Below are positions 8,957 to 16,717 of a stretch of DNA of 64,000 bases, piece after piece; the first letter of the stretch is position 1; each line of letters starts with the position of its first letter. Made by a program: the position numbers and the translations under genes. The DNA is from Microbacterium oxydans (GTDB taxonomy: Bacteria > Actinomycetota > Actinomycetes > Actinomycetales > Microbacteriaceae): positions 434,001 through 498,000 of the forward strand of contig NZ_JYIV01000030.1 in NCBI RefSeq assembly GCF_000956405.1. The letters run 5' to 3'. A model generated the notes under the pieces. It was not told where the DNA came from, did no database searches, and saw nothing but the letters and a program-made list of their open reading frames with translations.

Positions 8957-9430
8957 CTAGTCGTTCACGGGACGGACGATGGCCGTGGCGCCGTTGATCG
9001 CGCTCACGGCGACCGGGGCACCCTGGGGGATGGGAACGGGGGTGACGGTGCGTGCGGTCCAGGTGTCGCCGTTCGCGAGCTTCACCTGACCGGAGATCTG
9101 CGTGATGTCGTTCAACGCGATCCCGCGAAGGTCGATCAGGGCATCAACGTTGGACCTGGTCGGGTCCTCGCCACGATGCAGACGTTTGAGGAGAGGTGGG
9201 CGCAAGAACAGGATGAACAGCGCGGCGGCAGCGGCGGCGATGATCACCTGCAGCCAGACGGGGACGCCGACCAGATCCGTGACGAGACCGACGACTCCGC
9301 CGAAGCTGAGCATCAGGAAGGTGAAGTCTAGCGAGAGCATCTCGATGACGAGGAAGACGGCGATGAGAACCAGCCAACCGATCCACGCCCACTGCTCGAT
9401 GAACGTGACGAACGTCACGATGTTGTCCAT
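8957..9430 (-). CDS. NfeD-like membrane protein
   Basis: 157 aa, ATG start with a strong AAGGAGG site 5 bases upstream. Two to three transmembrane segments lie in residues 10-85 (WIGWLVLIAVFLVIEML, then VWLQVIIAAAAAALFILFL). A C-terminal soluble OB-fold domain follows (about residues 100-157, with VKLANGDTWTARTV). This is the short NfeD form without the protease domain. It partners with the SPFH gene 9 bases downstream, as in many bacteria, and heads the nfeD-SPFH-gdpD transcription unit. Confidence 0.88.
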   Translation of the reverse strand: MDNIVTFVTFIEQWAWIGWLVLIAVFLVIEMLSLDFTFLMLSFGGVVGLVTDLVGVPVWLQVIIAAAAAALFILFLRPPLLKRLHRGEDPTRSNVDALIDLRGIALNDITQISGQVKLANGDTWTARTVTPVPIPQGAPVAVSAINGATAIVRPVND

Positions 9431-9510
9431 GCGGCCTCCTTAGGGGTCAACGTATCACGCGCAGAGCGGCGGATCAGGGCGCTGCAGCGCGTGCTTGGTA
9501 GGGTGTGAAG

Positions 9511-9532
9511 GCCGTGCTATCACGGCTTTTTT
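9511..9532 (+). terminator. Rho-independent terminator shape in a divergent intergenic region
   Basis: GCCGTG-CTAT-CACGGC followed by six T: a perfect 6-bp stem with a 4-base loop and a T-run, reading on the plus strand. It is only 21 bases before the GTG of the SDR gene, and the gene on the other side (nfeD) points away, so it terminates no annotated gene. A TAGGGT -10-like hexamer lies just upstream at 9499-9504. Confidence 0.7.
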
Positions 9533-9553
9533 CGCGCATCATGAGGAGTCACC

Positions 9554-10318
9554 GTGACCGACGTTCTTCCCGCAGGATCCCTCGACGGCAAGGTCGCCCT
9601 TGTCACCGGTTCGTCGCGGGGGATCGGCGCCGACACCGTCCGCTACCTGGCCGAAGCCGGCGCGGACGTCGTCATCAACTTCCGCAACAAGGCTCCGCGC
9701 GCCGAGAAGCTCGCCGCGCAGCTTCGGGAGCTCGGTCGCCGCGCACTCGTCGTGGGTGCCGACCTCACCGATCCGGAGTCCGTCGCGGCCATGTTCGAGA
9801 CGATCCGGGCGGAGTACGGCCGTCTGGACGTGCTCGTGCTCAACGCATCCGGGGGCATGGAGTCGGGCATGGCAGCGGACTACGCGCTCACTCTGAATCG
9901 CGACGCACAGCTCAACGTGCTCGACGCCGCGACGCCGCTGCTCGCCGATGGAGCGCGCGTCGTGTTCGTCACCAGCCACCAGGCGCACTTCATCCGGACC
10001 ACGCCGACCATGCCGGAGTACGAGCCGGTCGCCCTCTCCAAGCGGGCGGGGGAGGACGCCCTCCGGGAGCGCATCCCGGGGCTCGCGGAGAAGGGCATCG
10101 GCTTCACGGTCGTCTCCGGCGACATGATCGAGGGCACCATCACCGCGACGCTGTTGGAGCGCGCGAACCCGGGCGCCATCGCCGAGCGCCGCGAATCGGC
10201 CGGCAAGCTCTACAACGTCTCCGAGTTCGCGGCGGAGGTCGCCAAGGCGGCCGTCGACCCGGTGCCCGCGGACAACACGCGCCTCGTCGGCGACGTCAGC
10301 GCATTCGCAGCCGAGTAG
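9554..10318 (+). CDS. Short-chain dehydrogenase/reductase family protein, atypical active site
   Basis: 254 aa from a GTG preceded by GAGGAG. The NAD(P)-binding motif TGSSRGIG (residues 18-25) and an acidic-turn/NAS segment (LNASGG, 97-102) mark an SDR of FabG-like layout. The catalytic Ser141 and Lys163 have plausible equivalents, but the usual Tyr four residues before Lys is Val159; a nearby Tyr156 is seven residues before the Lys. The enzyme may use a shifted tyrosine or be non-catalytic. It is a single-gene unit closed by the hairpin at 10332. Substrate unknown. Confidence 0.8.
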   Translation: MTDVLPAGSLDGKVALVTGSSRGIGADTVRYLAEAGADVVINFRNKAPRAEKLAAQLRELGRRALVVGADLTDPESVAAMFETIRAEYGRLDVLVLNASGGMESGMAADYALTLNRDAQLNVLDAATPLLADGARVVFVTSHQAHFIRTTPTMPEYEPVALSKRAGEDALRERIPGLAEKGIGFTVVSGDMIEGTITATLLERANPGAIAERRESAGKLYNVSEFAAEVAKAAVDPVPADNTRLVGDVSAFAAE

Positions 10319-10331
10319 CGGCACGAGAAAA

Positions 10332-10366
10332 GCGGCCCCGCCTTGCATATCGCAAGACGGGGCCGC
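10332..10366. terminator. Bidirectional terminator hairpin between convergent genes
   Basis: A 15-bp stem (GCGGCCCCGCCTTGC with GCAAGACGGGGCCGC, one mismatch) around a 5-base loop. It lies between the SDR stop (10318) and the convergent HdeD-like stop (10388). On the minus strand the stem is followed by TTTTC, so it is best placed to end the HdeD-like transcript, and it can serve both genes. Confidence 0.85.
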
Positions 10367-10387
10367 TCTCGTTCCAGACGGAGAGCG

Positions 10388-10984
10388 TCAGCTCGTCGCT
10401 CCGCCCTGGACGCCGGAGACATACTCCTTGGCGTCGCGGCCGAGCGTGATGGCACGCACGATCTGGATGATTCCGAGCACGACCAGCGAGATGCCCAGCA
10501 GCAGCCAGAACGCGAAACCGGCGATCAGCGGCGAGAACAGCACGATGATTCCCGCGACGATGCTCAGGATCGCGTACAGGACGGTCCAGACGCGCGATCC
10601 GTCGCTGCCCAGCAGGGACAGAGCGACGATGCCGTCGACGATCCAGCTGACTCCGATGAAGATCACGACGACGAAGGCGAGTGTGGCCGCGGCCACGTTC
10701 AGGTTGAAGAACGCGATCACACCGGCAGCGATGTAGAGCAGCCCGAGGACGATGTGGCCGACGCGCGCCCACCCGCCCTTGGCGCTCGAGAAGATGCCGA
10801 GGCCGACATAGACGAGACCGGCGATGATCAGGTACGAGGCGAAGATCGCCGTGACGATGACCGCGGACTTGACCGGCCAGACGAGGAGGACGATACCCGC
10901 GATCAGCGCGAGAACACCGGCGACGGCCAGCGTGACGCGGATCGACTTGAACAGCGACTTCGCCTCTGCGAGTGGTTCAGACAT
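10388..10984 (-). CDS. HdeD family membrane protein
   Basis: 198 aa. The ATG at 10984 was chosen because GAAAGGGG lies 9 bases upstream and the protein then begins MSEPLAEAKSLFKS; a longer frame to 11089 exists without support. Six hydrophobic segments of about 20 residues (for example LAVAGVLALIAGIVLLVW) match the HdeD/DUF308 family, membrane proteins associated with acid and stress resistance in enterobacteria. The function in actinobacteria is not established. It is monocistronic, with a TACCCT -10-like hexamer on the minus strand at 11029-11034, and is transcribed away from the AraC-type gene. Confidence 0.82.
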   Translation of the reverse strand: MSEPLAEAKSLFKSIRVTLAVAGVLALIAGIVLLVWPVKSAVIVTAIFASYLIIAGLVYVGLGIFSSAKGGWARVGHIVLGLLYIAAGVIAFFNLNVAAATLAFVVVIFIGVSWIVDGIVALSLLGSDGSRVWTVLYAILSIVAGIIVLFSPLIAGFAFWLLLGISLVVLGIIQIVRAITLGRDAKEYVSGVQGGATS

Positions 10985-11135
10985 GGTGGGGACCCCTTTC
11001 TGAGAAGATCCTGTGAGGATGCCCCTCAGGGTAGCGCCCATGAGGACAGGAGCGGGGGAGAAGCGCCCGCCCGCGTTTCTCTTCGTCACGTCGGGAAACT
11101 CCCCGACACGATCTCCGACATGGCAAGATCATCTG

Positions 11136-11576
11136 GTGACGGAGCTCGACCACACGCGGCTGCGCGAACTCGCGGTGATGCGACGGGTCCGCGATCGCAT
11201 CGATCGGGAGTACGCCCGACCTCTGGATGTCGAGGCGCTCGCCCGTGGAGTGCACATGTCAGCCGGGCATCTGAGCCGGCAGTTCCGCGAAGCCTACGGC
11301 GAGTCCCCGTACTCCTACCTGATGACGAGGCGGATCGAGCGGGCCATGGCGCTGCTGCGGCGCGGCGACCTGACGGTGACGGAGGTGTGCTTCGAAGTCG
11401 GATGCTCTTCCCTCGGCACCTTCAGCACGAGGTTCTCGGAACTGGTCGGTGTCTCACCCAGCGTGTACCGTGAACGCGCCGCCACCGTCGAAGGAATACC
11501 GTCCTTCCAGGCGAAGCAGGTCACGAGACCGATCAGGAATCGAGAAGCGCCACGCCCCGACGCCCACCTAACGTGA
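11136..11576 (+). CDS. AraC family transcriptional regulator, short form
   Basis: 146 aa from the GTG at 11136, giving MTELDHTRLRELAVMRRVRD; the frame is open further upstream but without family similarity, and an ATG at 11178 is possible. Two helix-turn-helix motifs of the AraC/XylS DNA-binding domain are clear: PLDVEALARGVHMSAGHLSR and LTVTEVCFEVGCSSLGTFST, followed by FSELVGVSPSVYR. No ligand-binding domain is present. Its stop overlaps the region of the VOC gene start, so the two are probably co-transcribed, a common pairing in actinobacteria. The signal sensed is unknown. Confidence 0.88.
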   Translation: MTELDHTRLRELAVMRRVRDRIDREYARPLDVEALARGVHMSAGHLSRQFREAYGESPYSYLMTRRIERAMALLRRGDLTVTEVCFEVGCSSLGTFSTRFSELVGVSPSVYRERAATVEGIPSFQAKQVTRPIRNREAPRPDAHLT

Positions 11577-11581
11577 GAGCC

Positions 11582-11992
11582 ATGAGAATCAGCATCCACT
11601 ACGCATTCCTTCCGCACACCGATGCGGAGGCCGCTCTCGCTTTCTATCGCGACGCTCTCGGATTCGAGGTGCGCAACGACGTCGGCTACGACGGCTTGCG
11701 CTGGCTCACCGTGGGCCCCGTCGGACAGCCGGAGACGTCGGTCGTGCTCCACCCGCCAGCAACAGATCCCGGCATCACCGATTCGGAGCGGCAGACGATC
11801 CTCGAGCTGATCGCCAAGGGCAGCTACGCCGCACTCACCCTCGCGAGCGATGACGTCGACGCGCTCTTCGAGAGCCTCGTCGAGCACGGCGCCGATGTCG
11901 TGCAGGAGCCGATGGACCAGCCCTACGGCGTGCGCGACTGTGCTTTCCGCGATCCGGCGGGGAACCTGCTCCGTATCAACCAGACCGCCTAG
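11582..11992 (+). CDS. VOC family (glyoxalase/bleomycin-resistance fold) protein
   Basis: 136 aa from the ATG at 11582 (MRISIHYAFLPHTD); a GTG at 11573 overlapping the AraC stop is an alternative. It has the paired beta-alpha-beta-beta-beta modules of the vicinal oxygen chelate fold, with ALAFYRDALGFEV in the first half and CAFRDPAGNLLRI in the second, including the terminal family Glu-like region. VOC proteins include dioxygenases, isomerases and drug-binding resistance proteins; the exact role cannot be read here. It sits between the AraC-type regulator and a UvrA-like ATPase, a layout that suggests stress or drug response. Confidence 0.85.
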   Translation: MRISIHYAFLPHTDAEAALAFYRDALGFEVRNDVGYDGLRWLTVGPVGQPETSVVLHPPATDPGITDSERQTILELIAKGSYAALTLASDDVDALFESLVEHGADVVQEPMDQPYGVRDCAFRDPAGNLLRINQTA

Positions 11993-12034
11993 ACCACGGC
12001 ATCTGATCTCTCCACACCGACCCGAAGGACGCCG

Positions 12035-14392
12035 ATGAGCACCGAAGCGCACCCTGCCGACACCCACGACCTCATCCGCGTCCAGGGCGCGCGCGAGAAC
12101 AACCTCAAAGAGGTCAGCGTCGACATCCCGAAGCGTCGATTGACCGTCTTCACGGGAGTGTCCGGGTCGGGCAAGAGCTCTCTGGTCTTCGATACGATCG
12201 CCGCCGAGTCGCGCCGCATGATCGATGAGACCTACAGCGCGTTCGTGCAGGGCTTCATGCCGTCGGTGCCGAGGCCCGATGTCGATGTCCTCGAGGGCCT
12301 GACCACCGCGATCATCGTCGACCAGGAGCGGCTCGGCGCGAACCCGCGTTCGACCGTCGGCACGGTGACCGACGCCAACGCGATGCTGCGAATCCTGTTC
12401 AGCAAGCTCGGACAGCCGTACATCGGCGGACCCACCGCCTTCTCGTTCAACATCCCGACGCAGAGAGCCAGCGGGGTGATGACGGGCCCTGGCGGCGAGA
12501 AGAAGATCGTCAAGGACGCGATCTATCTCGGTGGCATGTGCCCTCGTTGCGAAGGCAGGGGAGCGGTGTCCGACCTCGATCTCGCCCAGATCGTCGACGA
12601 GTCGCGCTCGCTCGACGAAGGGGCCATCATGGTTCCCGGCTACACGGCGGACGGCTGGATGGTGAAGGGCTTCTCCCAGTCGGGGTTCTATCCTGCCGAC
12701 AAGCCGATCTCGCAGTTCACCGACAAGCAGCGTCAGCTCTTCCTCTACGGAGAGGTGACGAAGGTCAAGATCTCCGGGATCAACATGACCTACGAGGGCC
12801 TGATCCCGAAGATCACCAAGTCGATGCTGTCGAAGGACCTCGATGCGTTGCAGCCCCACATCCGTGCCTTCGTCGAACGCGTCGCCACTTTCGCGGTGTG
12901 CCCGGAGTGCGACGGCACGCGACTCACCGAGGGCGCACGGTCGTCGAAGATCGAGGGGGTGAGCATCGCCGATGCCTGCCGCATGCAGGTGACCGACCTC
13001 GCGGACTGGGTCAGGGGCCTCAACCTTCCCGGCGCGGGCCCACTGCTCCAGGCGCTCAGTGCGAATCTCGACGCCTTCGTCACTCTCGGGCTCGGCTACC
13101 TCAGCCTCGAACGGCCGTCCGGGACGCTGTCCGGGGGAGAGGCCCAGCGCATCAAGATGCTTCGCCACCTCGGGTCCTCGCTCACGGATATCACCTACGT
13201 ATTCGACGAGCCGACCATCGGGTTGCATCCGCACGATATTCAGCGCATGAACGGGCTCCTGCTGCAGCTGCGCGACAAGGGGAACACGGTGCTCGTGGTC
13301 GAGCACAAGCCCGAGACCATCATGATCGGCGACCATGTCGTCGACCTGGGGCCCGGTGCGGGCAGCGCCGGCGGACAGATCTGCTACGAGGGAACGGTCG
13401 AGGGTCTCAAGGCCAGTGGCACCAAGACCGGCGATCACCTCGAGGACCGGGCGCAGTTGAAGGAATCGGTACGCACCGGCACCGGCGCGATCGAAGTCAG
13501 AGGCGCGACGGTCAACAACCTGCACGATGTCGAGGTCGACATCCCGACGGGCGTGCTCACCGTTATCACGGGCGTCGCGGGCTCGGGCAAGAGTTCCCTC
13601 ATCCACGGGTCGGTCTCGAAGCGCGACGGTGTCGTGGCGATCGATCAGGCCGCGATCAAGGGCTCGCGACGAAGCAACCCCGCGACGTACACAGGCCTCC
13701 TGGAGCCGATCCGCAAGGCGTTCGCCAAGGCCAACGGCGTGAAACCGGCTCTGTTCAGCGCGAACTCAGAAGGCGCCTGCCCGTCGTGCAAGGGCGCCGG
13801 GGTGATCATCACCGAGCTCGGCTTCATGGACACGATCGAGACGCCCTGCGAGGACTGCGGCGGCAAGCGGTTCCAGGCAGCTGTTCTCGAGTACAAGCTC
13901 GCCGGCAAGGACATCACCGAGGTACTCGATCTGCCTGTGTCGGAAGCGCGGGTGTTCTTCGGCGAGGGTGAGGCGAAGCTTCCGGCAGCTTCCGCGATCC
14001 TCGGCCGAATGGAGGACGTGGGCCTCGGCTACCTGTCGCTCGGGCAGCCGCTGTCGACGCTGTCGGGCGGTGAGCGACAGCGGATCAAGCTCGCGATCCA
14101 GATGGGGGAGAAGGGCGACGTCTACGTGCTCGACGAGCCCACGACGGGCCTGCACCTCGCCGATGTCGACAAGATCCTCGGGCTGCTCGATCGGCTCGTC
14201 GACGCCGGGAAGACGGTGATCGTCATCGAACACCATCAGGCGGTGATGGCCCATGCGGACTGGATCATCGACATCGGGCCCGGCGCCGGCCATGACGGCG
14301 GCAAGATCGTGTTCGAGGGAACACCAGCAGATTTGGTATCCCAAAAATCCACGCTGACGGGGGAGCACCTCGCCGCTTACGTCGGAGCGTAG
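12035..14392 (+). CDS. UvrA-like ABC-type excision/drug-resistance ATPase (class II-like, short)
   Basis: 785 aa against about 950 for repair UvrA. Two ABC modules: Walker A GVSGSGKSS (residues 41-49) and GVAGSGKSS (513-521), each with a UvrA-type signature (LSGGEAQRIKML, LSGGERQRIKLA) and Walker B (VFDEPTIGLHP, VLDEPTTGLHL). Zinc-finger cysteines are kept (CPRCEGRG; CPSCKGAG and CEDCGGKRF). The short first module suggests loss of the UvrB-binding region, as in the UvrA2/DrrC group, which is linked to tolerance of DNA-binding compounds. A second, full-length UvrA is presumably elsewhere. Its neighbours are the AraC-type regulator, the VOC protein and the Nudix gene. Confidence 0.88.
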   Translation: MSTEAHPADTHDLIRVQGARENNLKEVSVDIPKRRLTVFTGVSGSGKSSLVFDTIAAESRRMIDETYSAFVQGFMPSVPRPDVDVLEGLTTAIIVDQERLGANPRSTVGTVTDANAMLRILFSKLGQPYIGGPTAFSFNIPTQRASGVMTGPGGEKKIVKDAIYLGGMCPRCEGRGAVSDLDLAQIVDESRSLDEGAIMVPGYTADGWMVKGFSQSGFYPADKPISQFTDKQRQLFLYGEVTKVKISGINMTYEGLIPKITKSMLSKDLDALQPHIRAFVERVATFAVCPECDGTRLTEGARSSKIEGVSIADACRMQVTDLADWVRGLNLPGAGPLLQALSANLDAFVTLGLGYLSLERPSGTLSGGEAQRIKMLRHLGSSLTDITYVFDEPTIGLHPHDIQRMNGLLLQLRDKGNTVLVVEHKPETIMIGDHVVDLGPGAGSAGGQICYEGTVEGLKASGTKTGDHLEDRAQLKESVRTGTGAIEVRGATVNNLHDVEVDIPTGVLTVITGVAGSGKSSLIHGSVSKRDGVVAIDQAAIKGSRRSNPATYTGLLEPIRKAFAKANGVKPALFSANSEGACPSCKGAGVIITELGFMDTIETPCEDCGGKRFQAAVLEYKLAGKDITEVLDLPVSEARVFFGEGEAKLPAASAILGRMEDVGLGYLSLGQPLSTLSGGERQRIKLAIQMGEKGDVYVLDEPTTGLHLADVDKILGLLDRLVDAGKTVIVIEHHQAVMAHADWIIDIGPGAGHDGGKIVFEGTPADLVSQKSTLTGEHLAAYVGA

Positions 14393-14396
14393 GGAC

Positions 14397-14867
14397 ATGC
14401 CAGTCGACCGCTCTCACATTCGCGTCAAAGCCATGCTTGTGGCCACCCACAGCGACGGCGCTCGGCACCTTGTGAGCCAGCACGATGCGACGGTAGAGAA
14501 CCCGCTGGGCTTTCACCGGCTGATCGGCGGCGGTGTCGAGCTCGGCGAAACCCATGAGCAGGCAATACTCCGCGAAGTCCGAGAAGAGCTCCAGGCAGAC
14601 GTGGTCGACCTGACATTCCTGGGCGTGGTCGAGAGCATCTTTGGGTACGACGGCGAGCTCGGTCATGAGATCGTGGCACTGTACGCCGGCAGACTGCACC
14701 CAGAGCCTGCACTGGAGGGCGGCACGCTCACGGAGTCCGACGGATCAATCGTGCCGATCCTGTGGCGACCGTTCCGCGACGACGATGTGTCTGCACCGCT
14801 GTACCCGTCAGCGGCGAACGGATGGATTCGCGACATCGCTGCCCGTGCCGCAACCCCCGGAGCATGA
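14397..14867 (+). CDS. Nudix hydrolase
   Basis: 156 aa, ATG 4 bases after the UvrA-like stop. A complete Nudix box G-x5-E-x7-REVxEEL lies at residues 45-65 (GGGVELGE and REVREEL), the Mg2+-dependent pyrophosphohydrolase motif. The N-terminal strand IRVKAMLVATHSDGARHLV is typical of the ADP-ribose/NTP-cleaving group, but the substrate is not predictable. Base composition looks somewhat less GC-rich than neighbouring genes. It is followed by an AT-rich palindromic segment, so acquisition by transfer is possible. Confidence 0.9.
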   Translation: MPVDRSHIRVKAMLVATHSDGARHLVSQHDATVENPLGFHRLIGGGVELGETHEQAILREVREELQADVVDLTFLGVVESIFGYDGELGHEIVALYAGRLHPEPALEGGTLTESDGSIVPILWRPFRDDDVSAPLYPSAANGWIRDIAARAATPGA

Positions 14868-14920
14868 GGATCGCTCAGACGCAGAGACGCACTACCTCGC
14901 ACCACTCTCGAGCTCAGAGT

Positions 14921-14942
14921 ATTATCCGATAATGCACATTAT
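14921..14942. repeat. Two overlapping palindromes in an AT-rich island
   Basis: ATTATC-C-GATAAT (14921-14933) overlaps ATAATG-CA-CATTAT (14929-14942). The block lies between the convergent Nudix and MOSC genes in an otherwise GC-rich chromosome. Each half is a perfect inverted repeat. It resembles a protein-binding or recombination crossover site rather than a terminator, since both stems are AT-only or nearly so. No recombinase gene is adjacent. Confidence 0.55.
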
Positions 14943-14972
14943 GTCAGCTAGCGGAAAACAGCCCTGTCCCCC

Positions 14973-15512
14973 TCAGACTCGCGTGAGCGGGAGATGCGGG
15001 TACGGCGGGAACGTGACATCGATCGGATCTCCCGCAGCCACGCGCCCACCCCGCGACACGATGCCCATCACGCCGGCGAGGCGGACGACCTTGCCGTCAC
15101 CGGCGTTCCGCACCACCTGCTTGAGCAGCCCGGACTGGAATCCGTTGATCTGCTGGCACGGATTACGAAGCCCGGTGATCGTGACCACAGCCTCTCCGAT
15201 TCGCAGTCGTGCTCCGACAGGCAGCGCGAGCAGATCGATGCCTCGCGTCGTGATGTTCTCGCCGAGGTCCCCTGGAGCCACGAGATGGCCACTCTCCTTC
15301 AGTGTCTCGAAGAGCTCGCTGTGGATCAGGTGCACCTGCCGGAGATTCGGTTGCGACGGATCGGCAGCCACCCGCGATCGGTGCTTGACAGTCGCTCCAC
15401 AGTGCGCATCGCCGTCGACGCCCAGACCCTCGAGGAGAGAGATGGATTCCCGCGCCTCCTTGCTGAATGTGTGAGATGCACTGGAATGAACCGCGACGAC
15501 CCGAGCGAGCAT
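14973..15512 (-). CDS. MOSC domain-containing protein
   Basis: 179 aa. A single MOSC domain, the C-terminal module of molybdenum-cofactor sulfurases, with the conserved cysteine C119 in GLRNPCQQIN and family patches GLGVDGDAHCG, GDLGENITTRG and GARLRIGEAVVTITG. Stand-alone MOSC proteins of this YiiM-like kind are thought to handle sulfur carried on the cysteine, or to act in molybdenum-enzyme-linked detoxification. No pyridoxal domain is present. The start at 15512 faces a 7-bp inverted repeat at 15568 that may be a shared operator with the divergent kinase gene. Confidence 0.88.
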   Translation of the reverse strand: MLARVVAVHSSASHTFSKEARESISLLEGLGVDGDAHCGATVKHRSRVAADPSQPNLRQVHLIHSELFETLKESGHLVAPGDLGENITTRGIDLLALPVGARLRIGEAVVTITGLRNPCQQINGFQSGLLKQVVRNAGDGKVVRLAGVMGIVSRGGRVAAGDPIDVTFPPYPHLPLTRV

Positions 15513-15567
15513 GTCCTCATTGTTCCACGGACGACCAGGACAACCCTCGGCCTGCCGTTCCAGCTCA

Positions 15568-15583
15568 CCTGACGTCCGTCAGG
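15568..15583. promoter_or_regulatory. Candidate operator: perfect 7-bp inverted repeat between divergent genes
   Basis: CCTGACG-TC-CGTCAGG lies in the 97-base gap between the divergently transcribed MOSC gene (start 15512) and P-loop kinase gene (start 15610). A 2-base spacer and perfect arms are typical of a dimeric repressor site. No cognate regulator gene is adjacent. Confidence 0.4.
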
Positions 15584-15609
15584 CCTGGGAACGTTGCGAG
15601 AATGGCCCG

Positions 15610-16158
15610 ATGGCTCTCACAGGCAGCGGCTCCACCCGTCTCGTCATCCTTCGCGGCGATGCGGCATCGGGGAAGACGACCACGGCAACATCGTTGCGCA
15701 CAGCGCTGGGCGCGCGCACCGCGCTGATCTCTCAGGATCACTTCCGCCGCGAGCTCCTCCATGAGCCGGATCGGCGAAAGCTCTCCCGCGACGCCAGCGT
15801 CCTCATCATCACCACCGCCCGCCAGGCGCTCGACCTCGGGTATGACGTGATCCTCGACGGCGTGTTCAATCTGCGCGACTACTCGGAAGCGTTCGAACGG
15901 TTGTACCGCGACCACCTCGGGTCCACACGCATCTACCAGTTCGATGTCGGCCTCGAGGAGACGATCCGCCGCCACGCGGGCCGGCAACTCGCCAAGGAAT
16001 TCGGGGAGGACAAGCTCCGCGAATGGCACGATGGGTGGCAGCCACTCCCCTGGTTCGATGAACGACGGATCGGCCCCGAGATCGGTACCGATGAGCTGGT
16101 ATCGATCATCGTGGAGGATCTCAGGGGCCCGGCACTCCCCTCCCCTGGGCCGTCATAG
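15610..16158 (+). CDS. P-loop AAA-type kinase, unknown substrate
   Basis: 182 aa from the ATG at 15610, with GAG 6-8 bases upstream; the frame is open further upstream but that part lacks family features. Walker A GDAASGKT (residues 16-23) at the N-terminus, a DHFRRELL region and VILDGVFNLRDYSEAF resemble the AAA_33/zeta-toxin-like small-molecule kinase group. The phosphorylated substrate is not evident. It is divergent from MOSC; its last 38 bases overlap the convergent GNAT gene. Confidence 0.8.
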   Translation: MALTGSGSTRLVILRGDAASGKTTTATSLRTALGARTALISQDHFRRELLHEPDRRKLSRDASVLIITTARQALDLGYDVILDGVFNLRDYSEAFERLYRDHLGSTRIYQFDVGLEETIRRHAGRQLAKEFGEDKLREWHDGWQPLPWFDERRIGPEIGTDELVSIIVEDLRGPALPSPGPS

Positions 16159-16702
16159 GCTCGCTGCGAAGACGGCTGTACACGAACATATCCCTGCGCT
16201 CGTGGACGATCCTCTGCCAGGAGCGAAGCAGCCCTTCCCCCGTGTATCCCGCCCGTTCCGCCGTCCGAAGCGAGCCAACGTTGACCGGATCGATGTGCAG
16301 CTGCAGCCGGTGTATCTCCGGCACACTCCATGCCCACTCCGTGATGGTCTGCAGCGCGCTCAGCGCGTGCCCGCGGCGGCGGCGCGACCGTCTGATCCAG
16401 TAGCCGATGGTCGCCCGACCCTGGTCCCGCTCTCGAAGCCACAGCCCGATCTGCCCCACGCATTCTCCGCCGACCTCGATCGCGAAGGAGTACCCGACGC
16501 CGGTAGCGGCACGTTCGTGCTGACGCATCAGCCAGTCCTCGGCGAGTCCGTGATCGGCCGCGGCGGGAACGGTCGTGACATCCGTGATCGCCGGATCCGA
16601 TGACGCCTCCCGCACCGCATCGGCATCACCGGCCGCGAACGGACGAAGGACGATGCCATGAGCAGACATCCGTGGGACGGTCAACTCTGTCGATTCCGCC
16701 AT
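16121..16702 (-). CDS. GNAT family N-acetyltransferase (RimJ/RimL-like)
   Basis: 193 aa from the ATG at 16702; a GTG at 16705 is also possible, and a GAGGGGAG site lies upstream. The fold pattern includes LRPFAAGDADAV at the N-terminus, the acetyl-CoA-binding segment IGYWIRRSRRRRGHALSALQ and LHIDPVNVGSLRTAERAGY at the end, which identify the RimJ/RimL-like GNAT branch. Members acetylate ribosomal protein N-termini, antibiotics or other amines, and the substrate here is unknown. The C-terminus overlaps the end of the convergent kinase gene by 38 bases, which is unusually long. Confidence 0.87.
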   Translation of the reverse strand: MAESTELTVPRMSAHGIVLRPFAAGDADAVREASSDPAITDVTTVPAAADHGLAEDWLMRQHERAATGVGYSFAIEVGGECVGQIGLWLRERDQGRATIGYWIRRSRRRRGHALSALQTITEWAWSVPEIHRLQLHIDPVNVGSLRTAERAGYTGEGLLRSWQRIVHERRDMFVYSRLRSEPMTAQGRGVPGP

Positions 16703-16717
16703 CACCCGCCGCTCCCC

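Noticed and set aside
11315..13606. A 763-codon open frame on the minus strand
   Set aside because: Antisense to the AraC-type gene, the VOC gene and the UvrA-like gene; biased composition only.
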